A stretch of 64,000 bases of DNA from Pseudomonadota bacterium (GCA_009786025.1 WQUA01000002.1:5529-69528), one strand, 5' to 3'. Shown: positions 18,418 to 29,631, counted from the stretch's first letter. Notes: generated by a model not told the origin, from the letters alone. Translations and numbers: made by a program.

Positions 18418-20755
18418 CTCGTTGCTCGTCGTTATCGGGGTTGCATGCGCGGTGGTATGCGTTGTCGCGCTGCTGCGATTGCGCGCTGTTTTGATAACGC
18501 CGTTTCCTCCTCTGATTGTGCGCCGGTTGCCAGATGACTTTCCGCCACCGACAGCTACTGCCGATCTCTACGAAAAAGCTGTCGCCGAGCTGGCGGCCCT
18601 CGGCTTTTCGTCACCACAGTGGGTGGTGATCGCGCCCGAAAAAGAAACGCCAGGCGCTTTTGCAGTAATCGCCGCCGTGTTTTGCCACGTGGAGAAAAAT
18701 GCGCTGGCGTTGCTGCAACCACCTCTCGATCTCACGACGCCAAACGATTTGGCCTCCCATTTCATCACCCGTCTGGCCGACGACCGGAAACTCACCAGTC
18801 AAGTAGGCAACGTCTATGCGGAGGCTGTTGCCGACGACAAACACCCGGCACAAACGATTTTCGGAGCAACGCTCGCCGAACAATGGGCGCAGCATCAACA
18901 GTGGGTCGAAGGCTTCAACACTCCGGTAGCCGCCGGTTTCGGCGCGCTGGAAACTTTGTCGGAAGAATTGCAGGAAATGCGCGGCGTCGATGTTCGTCTG
19001 GTCAACGCCGGAAAATTATGGCGCGATGCACAAGGCGTCGCCCGCCCGACGTTGGCCTTCGCGTTACGTATTCTGCGACTTTATCGAGCACACCCAAAGG
19101 CGAAGGCGAACAAGATCACCGTGCCGCTCGCCCGACAAGTGATGTTTGCAACGTTCAACGAACACTGGCAGAAACGATCGTTACCGATACGCTGGTATTG
19201 GGCGCTGCTGACAACGTGGCTTGTTTTGTTTGCCGTCTTGGGAGTAGCGCTTCTGGGGCTGGGATTAACGTCCATACTCGTTATGCTCGGCGTTTTCATC
19301 CTGCACTTGGGCAGCCATTATCTGGCGGCGCGCGTATTGGGTTGCCAACACCAGCAAACCTCCATGATCCCTTTTTTGGGTTGCGACGCTGCCGACATCG
19401 AGCGAAAGCCGGGCGCAGCGCGACGCGCCTGGATGGCGATGATGGGGCCGCTGCCGGGGATTGCGCTGGGTTGGACACTGCTGGGTTTTGTCGATTTTAA
19501 TGGGCTTGGCGCCGGAACATCATCAACAGTGGTACTGACGGCAGCGATTTATTTGTTGGTCTTGAATTACTTTGCGTTGCTGCCGGCGCGGCCGCTGGAC
19601 GGAGCCCCTATTGTGCAAGCAATCTTACCGCCGCGCTGGCTCATTGCGCGAACGGCCTTCATTATGATCGTTTGTATCGCCGGGATAGTGACAGCGATTC
19701 ATTTTGCTCTTTATCCGCTGATCGTTTTTGCCCTGGCCTTGTTTTTATGGATTCCTTCGCTCCTCGCCAATGATCAAATCGTGCGCTTGCTGGCGGCCAA
19801 CCCCTCTTTCCCCAATGCTGCTCCCGATCAACAGCGGCGGCTGGCGCTCGAAGCGTTGCAACAACGCTACGGCGAAACCACGAACGCGTGGCGGCGTTTG
19901 CGACAGGCGCAAGCCGCCATCACTACATTGGCGCAAGCGCGGATAAGCCGAAAACACAAGATCGCACTGGCGACGGTGTATCTCAGCTTGTTGTGTCTGC
20001 CGCTGATTTTCTGGGGAGTAGCGACCATGGAAGCAGCCTCTGAGCGCGTCTTTTCGCTTTCGCAGATAAACCCGGAAAAACTAAAACAAACGCAACAGCG
20101 CGTCTTTCTGTCGCTAGAGGGAATGAAAGCCCCTCAACTGCTGGCGCGAATACCGGCCCCCGATCCGCCCAAACCCAGCGGCGGATGGTTCGCGCGGCTC
20201 AGAAAGCCGGTACCGCCGCCGTTGCCCGATCCTGCTGATCCGGAGCAAATCGTCGCCGCGCAAAAGCGGCTGAAAATCACTTTCCCTGATGACTATCGAG
20301 AGTTGTTGTCGTTGCACGATGGTTATCCGCCGCTACAGTTGTTGCCGGTCGCGCAAGTCCGGCGCCTATCTTTATCCGAAATAAACTTTTTCTTCGATGA
20401 AGGTCGTTTACAGGAATCGCGGTCGTTTTTTTCCTTCGCCTTTCCCCCATCCTCATTTAAGGAAGCCGATATGGCGGCGGCGCCGGGGCAACGCTCCTGG
20501 CACAACGAAGAGCTTCAGCGTTGCGTGGCCATCGGCGGCGGGACAAATGCTTCCGACCCTTCAGATCAAAAAGATACCGTGCCTGCTGAAACACCTCCGA
20601 CGCTGCTCTGGTGCTCCGACCCGGCCTTTGAACAAGCGCGCATCGTTTCGCTGGAGGAATCGCTGTGGGCGCCGGATTTCACTACGTATTTGCGCTATAA
20701 AGCCACCCAAAGAATCGCCGCGCGCGAGCTTGCCAACAGAAGCGAAGCTCCATGA
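18407..20755 (+). CDS. M50 site-2-protease-like membrane protein fused to a C-terminal SMI1/KNR4 domain; catalytic Glu apparently absent
   Basis: LHLGSHYLAARVLGCQHQQTSMIPFLGCDAADIERKPGAARRAWMAMMGPLPGIALGW...NYFALLPARPLDGAPIVQAIL; C-terminal QIVAAQKRLKITFPDDYRELLSLHDGYPPL. Confidence 0.7.
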   Translation: MWLSSLLVVIGVACAVVCVVALLRLRAVLITPFPPLIVRRLPDDFPPPTATADLYEKAVAELAALGFSSPQWVVIAPEKETPGAFAVIAAVFCHVEKNALALLQPPLDLTTPNDLASHFITRLADDRKLTSQVGNVYAEAVADDKHPAQTIFGATLAEQWAQHQQWVEGFNTPVAAGFGALETLSEELQEMRGVDVRLVNAGKLWRDAQGVARPTLAFALRILRLYRAHPKAKANKITVPLARQVMFATFNEHWQKRSLPIRWYWALLTTWLVLFAVLGVALLGLGLTSILVMLGVFILHLGSHYLAARVLGCQHQQTSMIPFLGCDAADIERKPGAARRAWMAMMGPLPGIALGWTLLGFVDFNGLGAGTSSTVVLTAAIYLLVLNYFALLPARPLDGAPIVQAILPPRWLIARTAFIMIVCIAGIVTAIHFALYPLIVFALALFLWIPSLLANDQIVRLLAANPSFPNAAPDQQRRLALEALQQRYGETTNAWRRLRQAQAAITTLAQARISRKHKIALATVYLSLLCLPLIFWGVATMEAASERVFSLSQINPEKLKQTQQRVFLSLEGMKAPQLLARIPAPDPPKPSGGWFARLRKPVPPPLPDPADPEQIVAAQKRLKITFPDDYRELLSLHDGYPPLQLLPVAQVRRLSLSEINFFFDEGRLQESRSFFSFAFPPSSFKEADMAAAPGQRSWHNEELQRCVAIGGGTNASDPSDQKDTVPAETPPTLLWCSDPAFEQARIVSLEESLWAPDFTTYLRYKATQRIAARELANRSEAP

Positions 20756-20928
20756 ATTTGCGGTTTGCGGCGATAACGCAAGTGTTGCAGTCATAAGCAA
20801 CGGCAATCCGACGCTCGAATAAGCCGGTCCGAATTTGATCGCGTTTACCAAAAAAACAATGCATCACGGTCTCTTTGTTGCGCGGTACAATACCTTATCA
20901 CCACATTGTTCTCGTAAAGGAAACCGCG

Positions 20929-21567
20929 ATGAAACTATGGAGCAACAGCTTTGCGGATTCGAACCTGATCCCCGGCGAATTTGCATTCGCCGTCATTGAT
21001 GCGACCACGCATGTCGCCTTGTCCGGTAACCGCAACCCGCATCTGTCCTGGAGCGAAGTGCCCGCCGAAATGCAATCGTTCGTATTGATCTGTCACGACA
21101 AAGACGCGCCGAGCCAGGGTGATGATGTCAACAAAGAAGGTCGCGAAGTGCCCGCGTCACTGCCGCGCGTCGATTTTTTCCATTGGGTGCTGATCGACAT
21201 TCCGGTCACGCAACGCGGCATTGAAGCCGGCAGTCACAGTCGTAGCGTTACCCCGCGCGGCAAGCCGGGGCCGATGGTGCCGATGGTGTCGGGCAGCATG
21301 CAGCACGGCCTTAATGATTACACCAGTTGGTTCGCCGGCGATCCCGCCATGCATGGCAATTACTACGGTTACGACGGGCCGTGTCCACCGTGGAACGACA
21401 GCATCGTCCACCACTATATTTTCACGCTGTACGCGCTCGATGTTCCTCGTCTTCACGTGAACGGCAAATTGACGGGGCCGGCAGTACGCGCGGCCATGCA
21501 GTCGCACATTCTGACACAGGCGTCGCTGACCGGCCTCTACGCGCTGAACCCGAGACTGGCGAAATAA
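20929..21567 (+). CDS. YbhB/YbcL (PEBP/Raf-kinase-inhibitor-like) family protein
   Basis: GNRNPHLSWSEVPAEMQSFVLICHDKDAPS; FFHWVLIDIP; YDGPCPPWNDSIVHHYIFTLYALD. Confidence 0.88.
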   Translation: MKLWSNSFADSNLIPGEFAFAVIDATTHVALSGNRNPHLSWSEVPAEMQSFVLICHDKDAPSQGDDVNKEGREVPASLPRVDFFHWVLIDIPVTQRGIEAGSHSRSVTPRGKPGPMVPMVSGSMQHGLNDYTSWFAGDPAMHGNYYGYDGPCPPWNDSIVHHYIFTLYALDVPRLHVNGKLTGPAVRAAMQSHILTQASLTGLYALNPRLAK

Positions 21568-21591
21568 CGACAACGGGTATATTGAGGCGTT

Positions 21592-21837
21592 ATGAAAAAA
21601 GCTCTCTTCGTACTGGCTGCCGCCGTCGTACTGACCGGTTGTGGCGTTGAAACTGCCACCACGGCGGCAACTGTCGCAAAAATGAAGGCCGAAGAGGCCG
21701 AGCGCGCTCAACAGCAACTGGAAGCGGCAAAAAAAGAAATCGAGGCGGTCCAGCAGGCAGCGCAACAGCGGATTGAGGACGCCGACCGCGACGCTCAAGC
21801 TGCGCCTGCCAGCGACCTACGGTCTCGTGGAGAATGA
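21592..21837 (+). CDS. Small lipoprotein with charged coiled-coil
   Basis: MKKALFVLAAAVVLTGCG lipobox followed by an EAERAQQQLEAAKKEIEAVQQAAQQ heptad-like region. Confidence 0.65.
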   Translation: MKKALFVLAAAVVLTGCGVETATTAATVAKMKAEEAERAQQQLEAAKKEIEAVQQAAQQRIEDADRDAQAAPASDLRSRGE

Positions 21838-21970
21838 CGGGGTTCTGACCTCCGCTCTCCAACGGCTGATACCTGAGCTCTGATTCCTGCTTCCCCTTGA
21901 AGGGGATGGCTCCGGCGGGTTACCATTTGAGATTCCGCCGTTTTGGCGCGTTGTATTTCAGGAGCCTAAT

Positions 21971-23383
21971 ATGCCTACCGTCGCCGCCGTTCTTTCGATG
22001 ATTCGGGAACACGAAGTGCGCTTTGTCGATTTCCGGCTCACCGATACGCTGGGGAAAGAGCACCATATGACAGTGCCGTCCCGGTTGGTCGATGAGAATC
22101 TCTTTGAGCAGGGGCATCCGTTTGACGGCTCGTCGTTCAGCGGCTGGAAAGGCATTCAGGCATCCGACATGCTGCTGATGCCCGACCCCAATACGGCCGT
22201 ACTCGATCCGTTCATGGAAGAGCCAACGTTGTGTCTCGCTTGCGATGTGGTCGATCCGGCCGATGGCAAAGGTTATTCGCGCGACCCGCGCTCGCTCGCC
22301 CGACGCGCCGAGGCGTACCTCAAATCGACCGGCATCGCCGATACTGCTTATTTCGGGCCGGAGCCGGAATTTTTCGTTTTCGATGCCGTTGAATGGGGCA
22401 TCGACATGTCGGGTTGCCACTGCAAGATTTTCTCGGATGAAGCGCCCTGGATGTCATCGGAAAAAATGGAGGGCGGCAATCCCGGTCACCGCCCGCGCGT
22501 CAAGGGCGGCTATCTGCCGGTGCCGCCGGTGGACAGTTTGCACGACTTGCGTTCAGAGATGTGTTTGACGCTCGAAAAAATGGGGGTACCCGTCGAGATT
22601 CATCACCACGAAGTCGGTTGCGCCGGGCAGTGCGAAATCGGCACCCGTTTTTCGACGCTAGTGCAACGCGCCGACTGGCTGCAAATCATGAAGTACGTCA
22701 TCCATAATGTCGCGCACCGCTACGGCAAGACCGTGACCTTCATGCCCAAGCCGATTGTCGGTGACAACGGCTCCGGGATGCACGTGCATCAATCGTTGTG
22801 GAAGGACGGCAAAAACCTGTTCTCCGGCGATGGTTACGCGGGCTTGTCGGAAACGGCGCTGTACTACATCGGCGGCATCATCAAGCACGCGCGCGCGCTG
22901 AACGCGATCACCAACCCCGGCATCAACTCGTACCGCCGGCTGGTGCCGGGCTTTGAGGCGCCGGTGAAACTTGCCTATTCGGCGCGCAACCGCTCGGCGT
23001 CAATTCGCATCCCTCATGTCACTAACCCGAAAGGACGCCGGATCGAAGCGCGTTTCCCCGACCCAACCGCCAACCCCTATCTGGCTTTTGCGGCGCTGAT
23101 GATGGCGGGTCTCGACGGCATCCAGAATAAAACCCACCCGGGCGATCCCGCCGACAAAAATCTTTACGATCTGCCGGCGGAAGAAAATGCCCGGATCCCG
23201 ACCGTCTGTTCCAGCCTTGAACAAGCGCTTGACCACCTTCGTCGCGATCATGAATTCCTGACACGCGGCGGTGTCTTCTCGAACGATCTGCTCGATGGCT
23301 TCATCGCGCTGAAAGAAGAGGAAGTAACGCGGATGCAGATGGCAGTGCATCCGATTGAGTACGATTTGTATTACAGCCTGTAA
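21971..23383 (+). CDS. glnA: Type I glutamine synthetase
   Basis: [49 protein letters not shown] adenylylation-type GlnA. Confidence 0.97.
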   Translation: MPTVAAVLSMIREHEVRFVDFRLTDTLGKEHHMTVPSRLVDENLFEQGHPFDGSSFSGWKGIQASDMLLMPDPNTAVLDPFMEEPTLCLACDVVDPADGKGYSRDPRSLARRAEAYLKSTGIADTAYFGPEPEFFVFDAVEWGIDMSGCHCKIFSDEAPWMSSEKMEGGNPGHRPRVKGGYLPVPPVDSLHDLRSEMCLTLEKMGVPVEIHHHEVGCAGQCEIGTRFSTLVQRADWLQIMKYVIHNVAHRYGKTVTFMPKPIVGDNGSGMHVHQSLWKDGKNLFSGDGYAGLSETALYYIGGIIKHARALNAITNPGINSYRRLVPGFEAPVKLAYSARNRSASIRIPHVTNPKGRRIEARFPDPTANPYLAFAALMMAGLDGIQNKTHPGDPADKNLYDLPAEENARIPTVCSSLEQALDHLRRDHEFLTRGGVFSNDLLDGFIALKEEEVTRMQMAVHPIEYDLYYSL

Positions 23384-23386
23384 CGG

Positions 23387-23911
23387 ATGAAAGAAATTTC
23401 CGCGCGCCCCCCGAAAACAGCGCCCCGCCTTTTCGCCCGAAGCGCAGTGCGTCGTTTCGGCGTTCTTGCAGGTAGCGTGTTGGCGCTGTCCGCCGGCCAT
23501 GCGGCGGCCTGGATATGTGTTTACGAAAACAGCGGCGGACAAACCTTGTACACCAACGTCTCGCCGGGGGCCGGCTGGAAAATGCTCCAGTGTTTCGCCT
23601 CCGTCGAGCCGTCGCCGGAAAAAAAACCTGGCACATCATCCTCCGCGCGTAGTGCGCTGCCGAAAGTGTCTGCCGAAAAACAGAAAGAGCGCGACTCGAT
23701 GCGTCGCAAAGTTCTTGAAGACGAGTTGGCGACAGAAAGCAAATTGCTCAACGAGGCGCGCACCGCCTATGCCAACGGCGCGCCGGCGGCGTTGCCGGAA
23801 GAGTTCCTCAACCCACAGAAATACGCCGCCCGAATTGCACAGTTGCGTGAAACCGTTGGCCTGCACGAGCGCAACGTCGAGGCTCTGAAAAAAGAGATCG
23901 GCAAGATGTAG
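23387..23911 (+). CDS. Exported DUF4124-like protein with C-terminal coiled coil
   Basis: Signal sequence AGSVLALSAGHAAA; WICVYENSGGQTLYTNVSPG; begins 4 nt after glnA. Confidence 0.6.
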   Translation: MKEISARPPKTAPRLFARSAVRRFGVLAGSVLALSAGHAAAWICVYENSGGQTLYTNVSPGAGWKMLQCFASVEPSPEKKPGTSSSARSALPKVSAEKQKERDSMRRKVLEDELATESKLLNEARTAYANGAPAALPEEFLNPQKYAARIAQLRETVGLHERNVEALKKEIGKM

Positions 23912-23977
23912 TTCGGGGGACAGAGCAGATGCCTGGTCGTACCGGATAAGCAAAGCACCCTCTGGGCTCGCTGACTC

Positions 23978-25723
23978 CTAACCGCGATTCAGTTTCTCGA
24001 TCAGCGCTTTCGCTTTGTCCGACTCTTCGGCGCGCACAATGCGTGTCACCGCTTTCTGCAAAGCGCTGACATCGGCGTTCAGCACCCGCTCCTTGACAGC
24101 CAGTAGCCCCGCCGCCGGCATTGAGAATTGTCGCAGCCCCAACCCCAGAAGCAACCAGGTCATCTCCGGGTCGTCGGCCATTTCGCCACATAGGGAGATC
24201 GGCACTTTGGCTTGCCCAGCGCGCTTCAGGATATGCGCCAGCAGGCGCAGCATCGCCGGGTGTGTCGGGTTATAAAGGTGCGATACGGCTTCGTCGGTAC
24301 GATCGACCGCTAGCAGATATTGGGTCAGATCGTTGGTGCCGATAGATAAAAAATCGAGTTGCTTCAAAAATGGGCCTAACGCCAGCGCTGCCGACGGTAC
24401 TTCAATCATCGCGCCGATTTCCAGTTTGCGATCAAAAGCGACGCCCTCTTCGTTGAGCCGCCGTTTGGCTTCTTCAACCGCCGCCAGCAGCGGGCGGATT
24501 TCGTCGCTGCCGCTCAGCATCGGCGCCAGCAGTTTAATTTTACCGTAAGCCGAGGCGCGCAGAATAGCGCGCAACTGGGTTATGAACAGCGGCTGTTCGG
24601 CAAAGCACAAACGGATAGCGCGCAAACCCATCGCCGGGTTCGGCGCGACCCGCGCCAGACTGTCGATTCCGCCTCTCATTTTATCGGCGCCGAGGTCGAG
24701 CGTGCGCAACGTCACCGGCCGCCCCTCCATGCCTTCAACGACGTGGCGGTAGGCCTCAAATTGCGTTTCTTCGTCGGGTAAGGCATCGTGATTGAGGTAG
24801 AGAAATTCGCTGCGGAACAACCCGATTCCTTGCGCGCCGAATTCGCGCGCTTTGTCGAGATCGTCGGGGACTTCGATGTTTGCCAGCAAACTTACTTCGA
24901 CGCCGTCGCGCGTCAGCGGGCGTCGCCACTTCAGCGCCTTTAATGATTCGCGGTGTGCTTCTTGCGCTTGTTGCAGCTTCCGGTATTCGGAGAGGATCGC
25001 GTGATCGGGGTTGGCAAGCACCACGCCGTGCGCGCCATCGACGATCACCAGTTCGCCGTCTCGCAGCAACTGACGAGCGTGACGTGTGCCGACCAGCGCC
25101 GGTATGCCGAGACCGCGCGCGGCAATCGACGTGTGCGAGGTGGCGCCGCCAAGGTCAGTAACGAACGCGGCGAGATGGCGGTGTTTGAATTGCAGCAGAT
25201 CTGCCGGCGACAAATCATGCGCAACCAGAATGATGTGCGTTTCGCTATCGGCTATCGGTAAAGTACCGGGGCGACCCATCAACTGTTTCAGGATACGCTC
25301 GACAATTTGCATCACATCAAACTTGCGTTCGCGTAGATAGGGGTCTTCAAATTGCTCAAACTGCGCCACCCAGGCGTCCATTTGCTGTACCAGCGCCCAT
25401 TCGGCGTTGCAGCCGTGTTCGACAATATAGGCCTTGACGTTTCCAACCAGGATTTCATCGTTGAGCAACGCTTCGTGCACATCAATGAACGCCTCGATTT
25501 CTCCGAAGAGGTCGTCCGACGCCATTTCTGCGCGCAGCGCTTTCAACTCGCGGCGCACTTCCTGAATCGCGCGTTCTAATCGGCGCTGTTCCGCCGCGGT
25601 CTGATCCGGCGCAACTGCATAATGGGAAACTTCGATCGTCGCATGGGAGACGAGCTGTACGCGCCCGATGGCGATGCCTTGGGAAACGCCGATGCCGTGT
25701 AAGGAAAAGCAGGAGGAAATCAT
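23978..25723 (-). CDS. ptsI: Phosphoenolpyruvate-protein phosphotransferase (EI)
   Basis: GGATSHTSIAARGLGIPALVG; LFRSEFLYL; SLCGEMADDPEMTWLLLGLGLRQFSM. Confidence 0.96.
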   Translation of the reverse strand: MISSCFSLHGIGVSQGIAIGRVQLVSHATIEVSHYAVAPDQTAAEQRRLERAIQEVRRELKALRAEMASDDLFGEIEAFIDVHEALLNDEILVGNVKAYIVEHGCNAEWALVQQMDAWVAQFEQFEDPYLRERKFDVMQIVERILKQLMGRPGTLPIADSETHIILVAHDLSPADLLQFKHRHLAAFVTDLGGATSHTSIAARGLGIPALVGTRHARQLLRDGELVIVDGAHGVVLANPDHAILSEYRKLQQAQEAHRESLKALKWRRPLTRDGVEVSLLANIEVPDDLDKAREFGAQGIGLFRSEFLYLNHDALPDEETQFEAYRHVVEGMEGRPVTLRTLDLGADKMRGGIDSLARVAPNPAMGLRAIRLCFAEQPLFITQLRAILRASAYGKIKLLAPMLSGSDEIRPLLAAVEEAKRRLNEEGVAFDRKLEIGAMIEVPSAALALGPFLKQLDFLSIGTNDLTQYLLAVDRTDEAVSHLYNPTHPAMLRLLAHILKRAGQAKVPISLCGEMADDPEMTWLLLGLGLRQFSMPAAGLLAVKERVLNADVSALQKAVTRIVRAEESDKAKALIEKLNRG

Positions 25724-25733
25724 ATCGTCAGGG

Positions 25734-26003
25734 TTATTCCCCCTCGCCGAAATAGTCGTTAATCAACGCTTCCAGCGCTTCCAGCGCTTCACTTTCTTTT
25801 TCGCCGTCGGTTTCCAGCATGACTTTGGCGCCTTGACCTGCCGCCAGCATCATCACGCCCATAATGCTCTTAGCGTTGACGCGTCTATTGTTGCGCTCCA
25901 TGAAGATGTCGCAAGGAAAGCGCGAGGCCAGCTGCGTCAGTTTGGCCGAAGCGCGGGCATGCAGACCCAGTTTGTTCAGAATCACGACTTCACGACGCAG
26001 CAT
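25734..26003 (-). CDS. ptsH: HPr phosphocarrier protein
   Basis: LNKLGLHARASAKLTQLASRF; NAKSIMGVMMLAAGQGA. Confidence 0.94.
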   Translation of the reverse strand: MLRREVVILNKLGLHARASAKLTQLASRFPCDIFMERNNRRVNAKSIMGVMMLAAGQGAKVMLETDGEKESEALEALEALINDYFGEGE

Positions 26004-26442
26004 CGCAGACATCGCCTTCCTTGTTGTTGTCCTCCACGCACATGACCCCTTGATGGCCGCCGGACAGCGCTTTTTGCGCCGCCATCTCCAAACCGTCACT
26101 GCGGTAGGTCAGCGCCCGCACCAGCATAGGCACGCTGGCGCCGCATACCAACGCTACCCGCTGCGGCTCGACCAGCCGCTGCGCCACACGGTAAGGCGTT
26201 GCGCCGCAGATGTCGACAAAAATCAGCACACCGGCGCCCTGATCGAGCGCTTTCACCTGCGCTTTCACCTGCGCGAAAAGAGTTTCGGTATTGTCCGTCA
26301 ACTGCGCCGACTGCGCCGCACAATGCGGCGGACGCCCACCCATAACGTGCGTCAATACCTCCAGAAACGCTTCGGCCAGAGGCGTATGCATTAACAACAG
26401 GACGCCGACTTCCGCCGACTTTTTTTCTTCTAACGGTTTCAT
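25990..26442 (-). CDS. PTS EIIA-Man family protein
   Basis: VGVLLLMHTPLAEAFLEVLTHVMGG; GVLIFVDICGATPYRVAQRL. Confidence 0.87.
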   Translation of the reverse strand: MKPLEEKKSAEVGVLLLMHTPLAEAFLEVLTHVMGGRPPHCAAQSAQLTDNTETLFAQVKAQVKALDQGAGVLIFVDICGATPYRVAQRLVEPQRVALVCGASVPMLVRALTYRSDGLEMAAQKALSGGHQGVMCVEDNNKEGDVCDAAS

Positions 26443-26563
26443 GCGGCTATGGTAACTCAGGTTATGGGAGACCGGGGGCATGAAGCCGTAAAAAACATTC
26501 CCGCATAAAGCCAGTTTTCGGGAACGACCTATCGGCAGGCTCCCACCCGCCGGTATTTTCGTG

Positions 26564-27529
26564 TTATTTCCGTTGCTTCGCAACGATTTCTTCGAGCCGG
26601 TCCGCCAGCAGCCCCGCCACATCAAAGCCGGTCTGCTCGGCGATTTCGACAAAGCAGGTCGGGCTGGTCACATTTACTTCCGTTAGAAAACCGCCGATGA
26701 TGTCGAGGCCAACGATCAACAAGCCCTGTTCCCACAGTGTCAGCGCCAGCGCTCCGGCGATCTCGGCTTCCCTCCCGGTCAACGGCATCGCCCGGCCGCT
26801 GCCGCCCGCCGCCAGATTGCCGCGGGTTTCGCCCGCCGCCGGAATCCGCGCCAACGCAAACGGCACCACCTTGCCGCCAATGATCAGCACCCGTTTGTCA
26901 CCGTCGCTGATTGCCGGGATAAACTTCTGCGCCATCACCGAACGAGCGCCAAAGCCGTTCAACGCTTCAACGATCACGTTACGGTTGAGATCGTCAGCAC
27001 GCACCCGGAACACTAACGTGCCGCCCATGCCATCGAGCGGCTTCAAAATCGTATCGCGGTGTTCATCAATGAACGCCTGCAATGCGGCGGGCTGCCGCGC
27101 TACCAGCGTCGGTGTGATATGGCGCGGAAATTGCAGAATCGCCACTTTCTCATTGAAATCCCGGAGACGTTGCGGCTTGTTGAACACGGCCACACCAGCG
27201 CGTTCGGCAGCCTCCAGCGCGTAGGTGGCGTAAACATATTCCATGTCAAACGGCGGGTCTTTGCGCATCATCACTGCGTCGAACGCCGTCAAAGGCATTT
27301 TCGTCGGCGCTTCTTCGCGGCGCCAATGCGTGTTGTCGTCAGACACGGCGATCTTTCGCGCCGTTGCCCTTGCTTCGCTTCCTGCCTCGTTGCCGACGAA
27401 GAGCAACTCGCCGATTTCACAGGCGTACAAGCTGTGCCCGCGCTTCGCCAGCGCCCGCATCATCGCAACGCTGGAGTCTTTATACGCTTTGAGTTTGGCC
27501 AGCGGATCGAGAATGAAAAGAAGGTTCAT
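26564..27529 (-). CDS. gshB: Glutathione synthase
   Basis: MNLLFILDPLAKLKAYKDSSVAMMRALAKRGH; MMRKDPPFDMEYVYATYALE; KPLDGMGG. Confidence 0.96.
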   Translation of the reverse strand: MNLLFILDPLAKLKAYKDSSVAMMRALAKRGHSLYACEIGELLFVGNEAGSEARATARKIAVSDDNTHWRREEAPTKMPLTAFDAVMMRKDPPFDMEYVYATYALEAAERAGVAVFNKPQRLRDFNEKVAILQFPRHITPTLVARQPAALQAFIDEHRDTILKPLDGMGGTLVFRVRADDLNRNVIVEALNGFGARSVMAQKFIPAISDGDKRVLIIGGKVVPFALARIPAAGETRGNLAAGGSGRAMPLTGREAEIAGALALTLWEQGLLIVGLDIIGGFLTEVNVTSPTCFVEIAEQTGFDVAGLLADRLEEIVAKQRK

Positions 27530-27557
27530 GCGTGTACCTTTTGGGAGATTACACAAG

Positions 27558-27792
27558 GCATTTTAACCGCAAAGAACACAAAGAGCACAAAGAATAACTC
27601 TCACGCGAAGGCTTGAAGAGGAAAAGCCCCTTTTGAAAGGGTGACCGCCGAAACGGGCGAGGTTTGTAATGTTACAAGCGGTAGCGCCTGTCCCCGCCAC
27701 ATGAATTCTGCGACTCCACTTCGCTCCGCGCAGAATGATGAGCCTTTCTTCGCGCCTTCGCGTGAGAAGGTTTTTCTGACCTCTGATCACTC
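27558..27792. repeat. Intergenic repeat cluster between gshB and glmS
   Basis: TTTTAACCGCAAAGAACACAAAGAGCACAAAG, CTCACGCGAAGG, CCCCTTTTGAAAGGGTGACCGCCGAAACGGGCGAGGTTTG, CTGACCTCTGATCA. Confidence 0.75.
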
Positions 27793-29631
27793 GACTGTCA
27801 CGCTCTTCGCCAGATTGCGCGGTCTATCGACATCGGTGCCGCGAATTACAGCGGAGTGGTACGCCAGCAGTTGCAGCGGCGCGACGTGAATGATCGGCGA
27901 CAGCAAGCTCGCGTGCTCCGGTACGCGTAGCACATGAATACCGTCACCGGCGGCAAGATGGCTGTCGAGATCGGCAACCACGTACAACTCGGCGCCGCGC
28001 GCTCGTACTTCCTGCAGATTGGATTTGAGTTTTTCAAGCAGCGCATTGTTCGGCGCAATCGCCACCACCGGCATGTCAGCATCGACCAGCGCCAGCGGTC
28101 CGTGTTTCAACTCGCCTGCCGGATAGGCTTCGGCGTGAATGTAGGAAATTTCCTTGAGCTTCAGCGCGCCTTCCTGCGCAATCGGGAAATGCAGGCCACG
28201 ACCGAGAAACAGCGCGTGCGCTTTGTGCGTGAACGCTTCGGCCCAAGCAATGATTTGCGGCTCCAACCCCAGCGCCGCCTGCATCGCCGACGGCAAGTGT
28301 CGCAACGCCCGCAACCAGAACGCTTCTTCTTCGGCAGACAACCGATTTCGCTCTTTCGCCAGCGTCAACGCCAGAAGAAAGAGCGCCACCAGTTGCGTCG
28401 TGAATGCTTTGGTTGAGGCCACGCCGATTTCAACACCGGCGCGCGTCAAATAGCTCAATCCGGTCTGCCGCACCATCGCACTGGTCGCCACATTACAGAT
28501 CGACAAGGTGTGAACGTGTCCCAGCGCCTTCGCGTGGTTCAGCGCTGCCAAAGTGTCGGCGGTTTCCCCCGACTGCGACACCACGATGACCAGCGCGTTC
28601 GGATTCGGCACGCTGTCGCGGTAGCGGTATTCGCTGGCAATCTCAACCTGACAAGGCAACTGCGCCAACGACTCGAGCCATTGCTTCGCCACTTGCCCGG
28701 CGTAATGGCTGGTGCCGCAAGCCAGAATCAAAACGCTGTCGATCTTCGGAAAAATCGCCGCCGCGTGCTCGCCGAACAGCGCCGGTGTTGCTGCCTCTAC
28801 GCCTTCGAGCGTATCGGCGATCGCGCGCGGTTGCTCAAAAATTTCTTTCTGCATGAAATGCCGATACGGGCCAAGCTCGGCTTGTGCTGCGCTTGCTTCG
28901 AGTTGTATGAACGGTCTTTCGACGATGTTCTCGTTGCGGTCATAGCAAACGATCGCTTCGCGCGACAGATCGACAACATCGCCGTCTTCAAGGTAGGCAA
29001 TACGGCGCGTCACCGGCAGCAGCGCCGCCGCGTCCGACGCCAGATAAGAGCCCTCTTCGTCACAACCGACTACCAGCGGACTGCCGAAGCGCGCGCCGAT
29101 CAGCCTCCCCGGTTCGCGCGCCGATACAACAGCAATAGCGTAAGCGCCTGTCAGCTGTCGCACCGTTGCCTGCACTGCGCAGCGTAGATCGCCATGCGCC
29201 CCGCTTTTTGCATCAGCGTGCCAATGTTTGTGAACAAGGTGCGCGATTACCTCGGTGTCGGTTTGCGTGATGAATTCGTAGCCTTCCGCTTTGAGCGCCT
29301 CGCGCAGCGTTTCGTGGTTTTCGATAATTCCGTTGTGTACCAGTGCGATTTCGTTATGTGAGGTATGCGGATGCGCGTTGGTCTCGGTCGGTTTGCCGTG
29401 TGTTGCCCAACGGGTATGCGAGATGCCGGTCGCCGCATGAATTTTTTTAGCGTTGGCCTGCGCGGCAAGATCGGCCACCCGCGCCGTACTTACCAGCCGC
29501 TCAAGGATTCCTGTCGAATGCACGACCGCCAGGCCGGTCGAATCATAACCGCGGTATTCAAGACGGGCAATGCCTTCCAGAAGCACCGGAACGATGTTAC
29601 GCGCAGCCGCCGCGCCGACGATTCCACACAT
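27787..29631 (-). CDS. glmS: Glutamine-fructose-6-phosphate aminotransferase (isomerizing)
   Basis: [48 protein letters not shown]-terminal [12 protein letters not shown]. Confidence 0.97.
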   Translation of the reverse strand: MCGIVGAAAARNIVPVLLEGIARLEYRGYDSTGLAVVHSTGILERLVSTARVADLAAQANAKKIHAATGISHTRWATHGKPTETNAHPHTSHNEIALVHNGIIENHETLREALKAEGYEFITQTDTEVIAHLVHKHWHADAKSGAHGDLRCAVQATVRQLTGAYAIAVVSAREPGRLIGARFGSPLVVGCDEEGSYLASDAAALLPVTRRIAYLEDGDVVDLSREAIVCYDRNENIVERPFIQLEASAAQAELGPYRHFMQKEIFEQPRAIADTLEGVEAATPALFGEHAAAIFPKIDSVLILACGTSHYAGQVAKQWLESLAQLPCQVEIASEYRYRDSVPNPNALVIVVSQSGETADTLAALNHAKALGHVHTLSICNVATSAMVRQTGLSYLTRAGVEIGVASTKAFTTQLVALFLLALTLAKERNRLSAEEEAFWLRALRHLPSAMQAALGLEPQIIAWAEAFTHKAHALFLGRGLHFPIAQEGALKLKEISYIHAEAYPAGELKHGPLALVDADMPVVAIAPNNALLEKLKSNLQEVRARGAELYVVADLDSHLAAGDGIHVLRVPEHASLLSPIIHVAPLQLLAYHSAVIRGTDVDRPRNLAKSVTVE

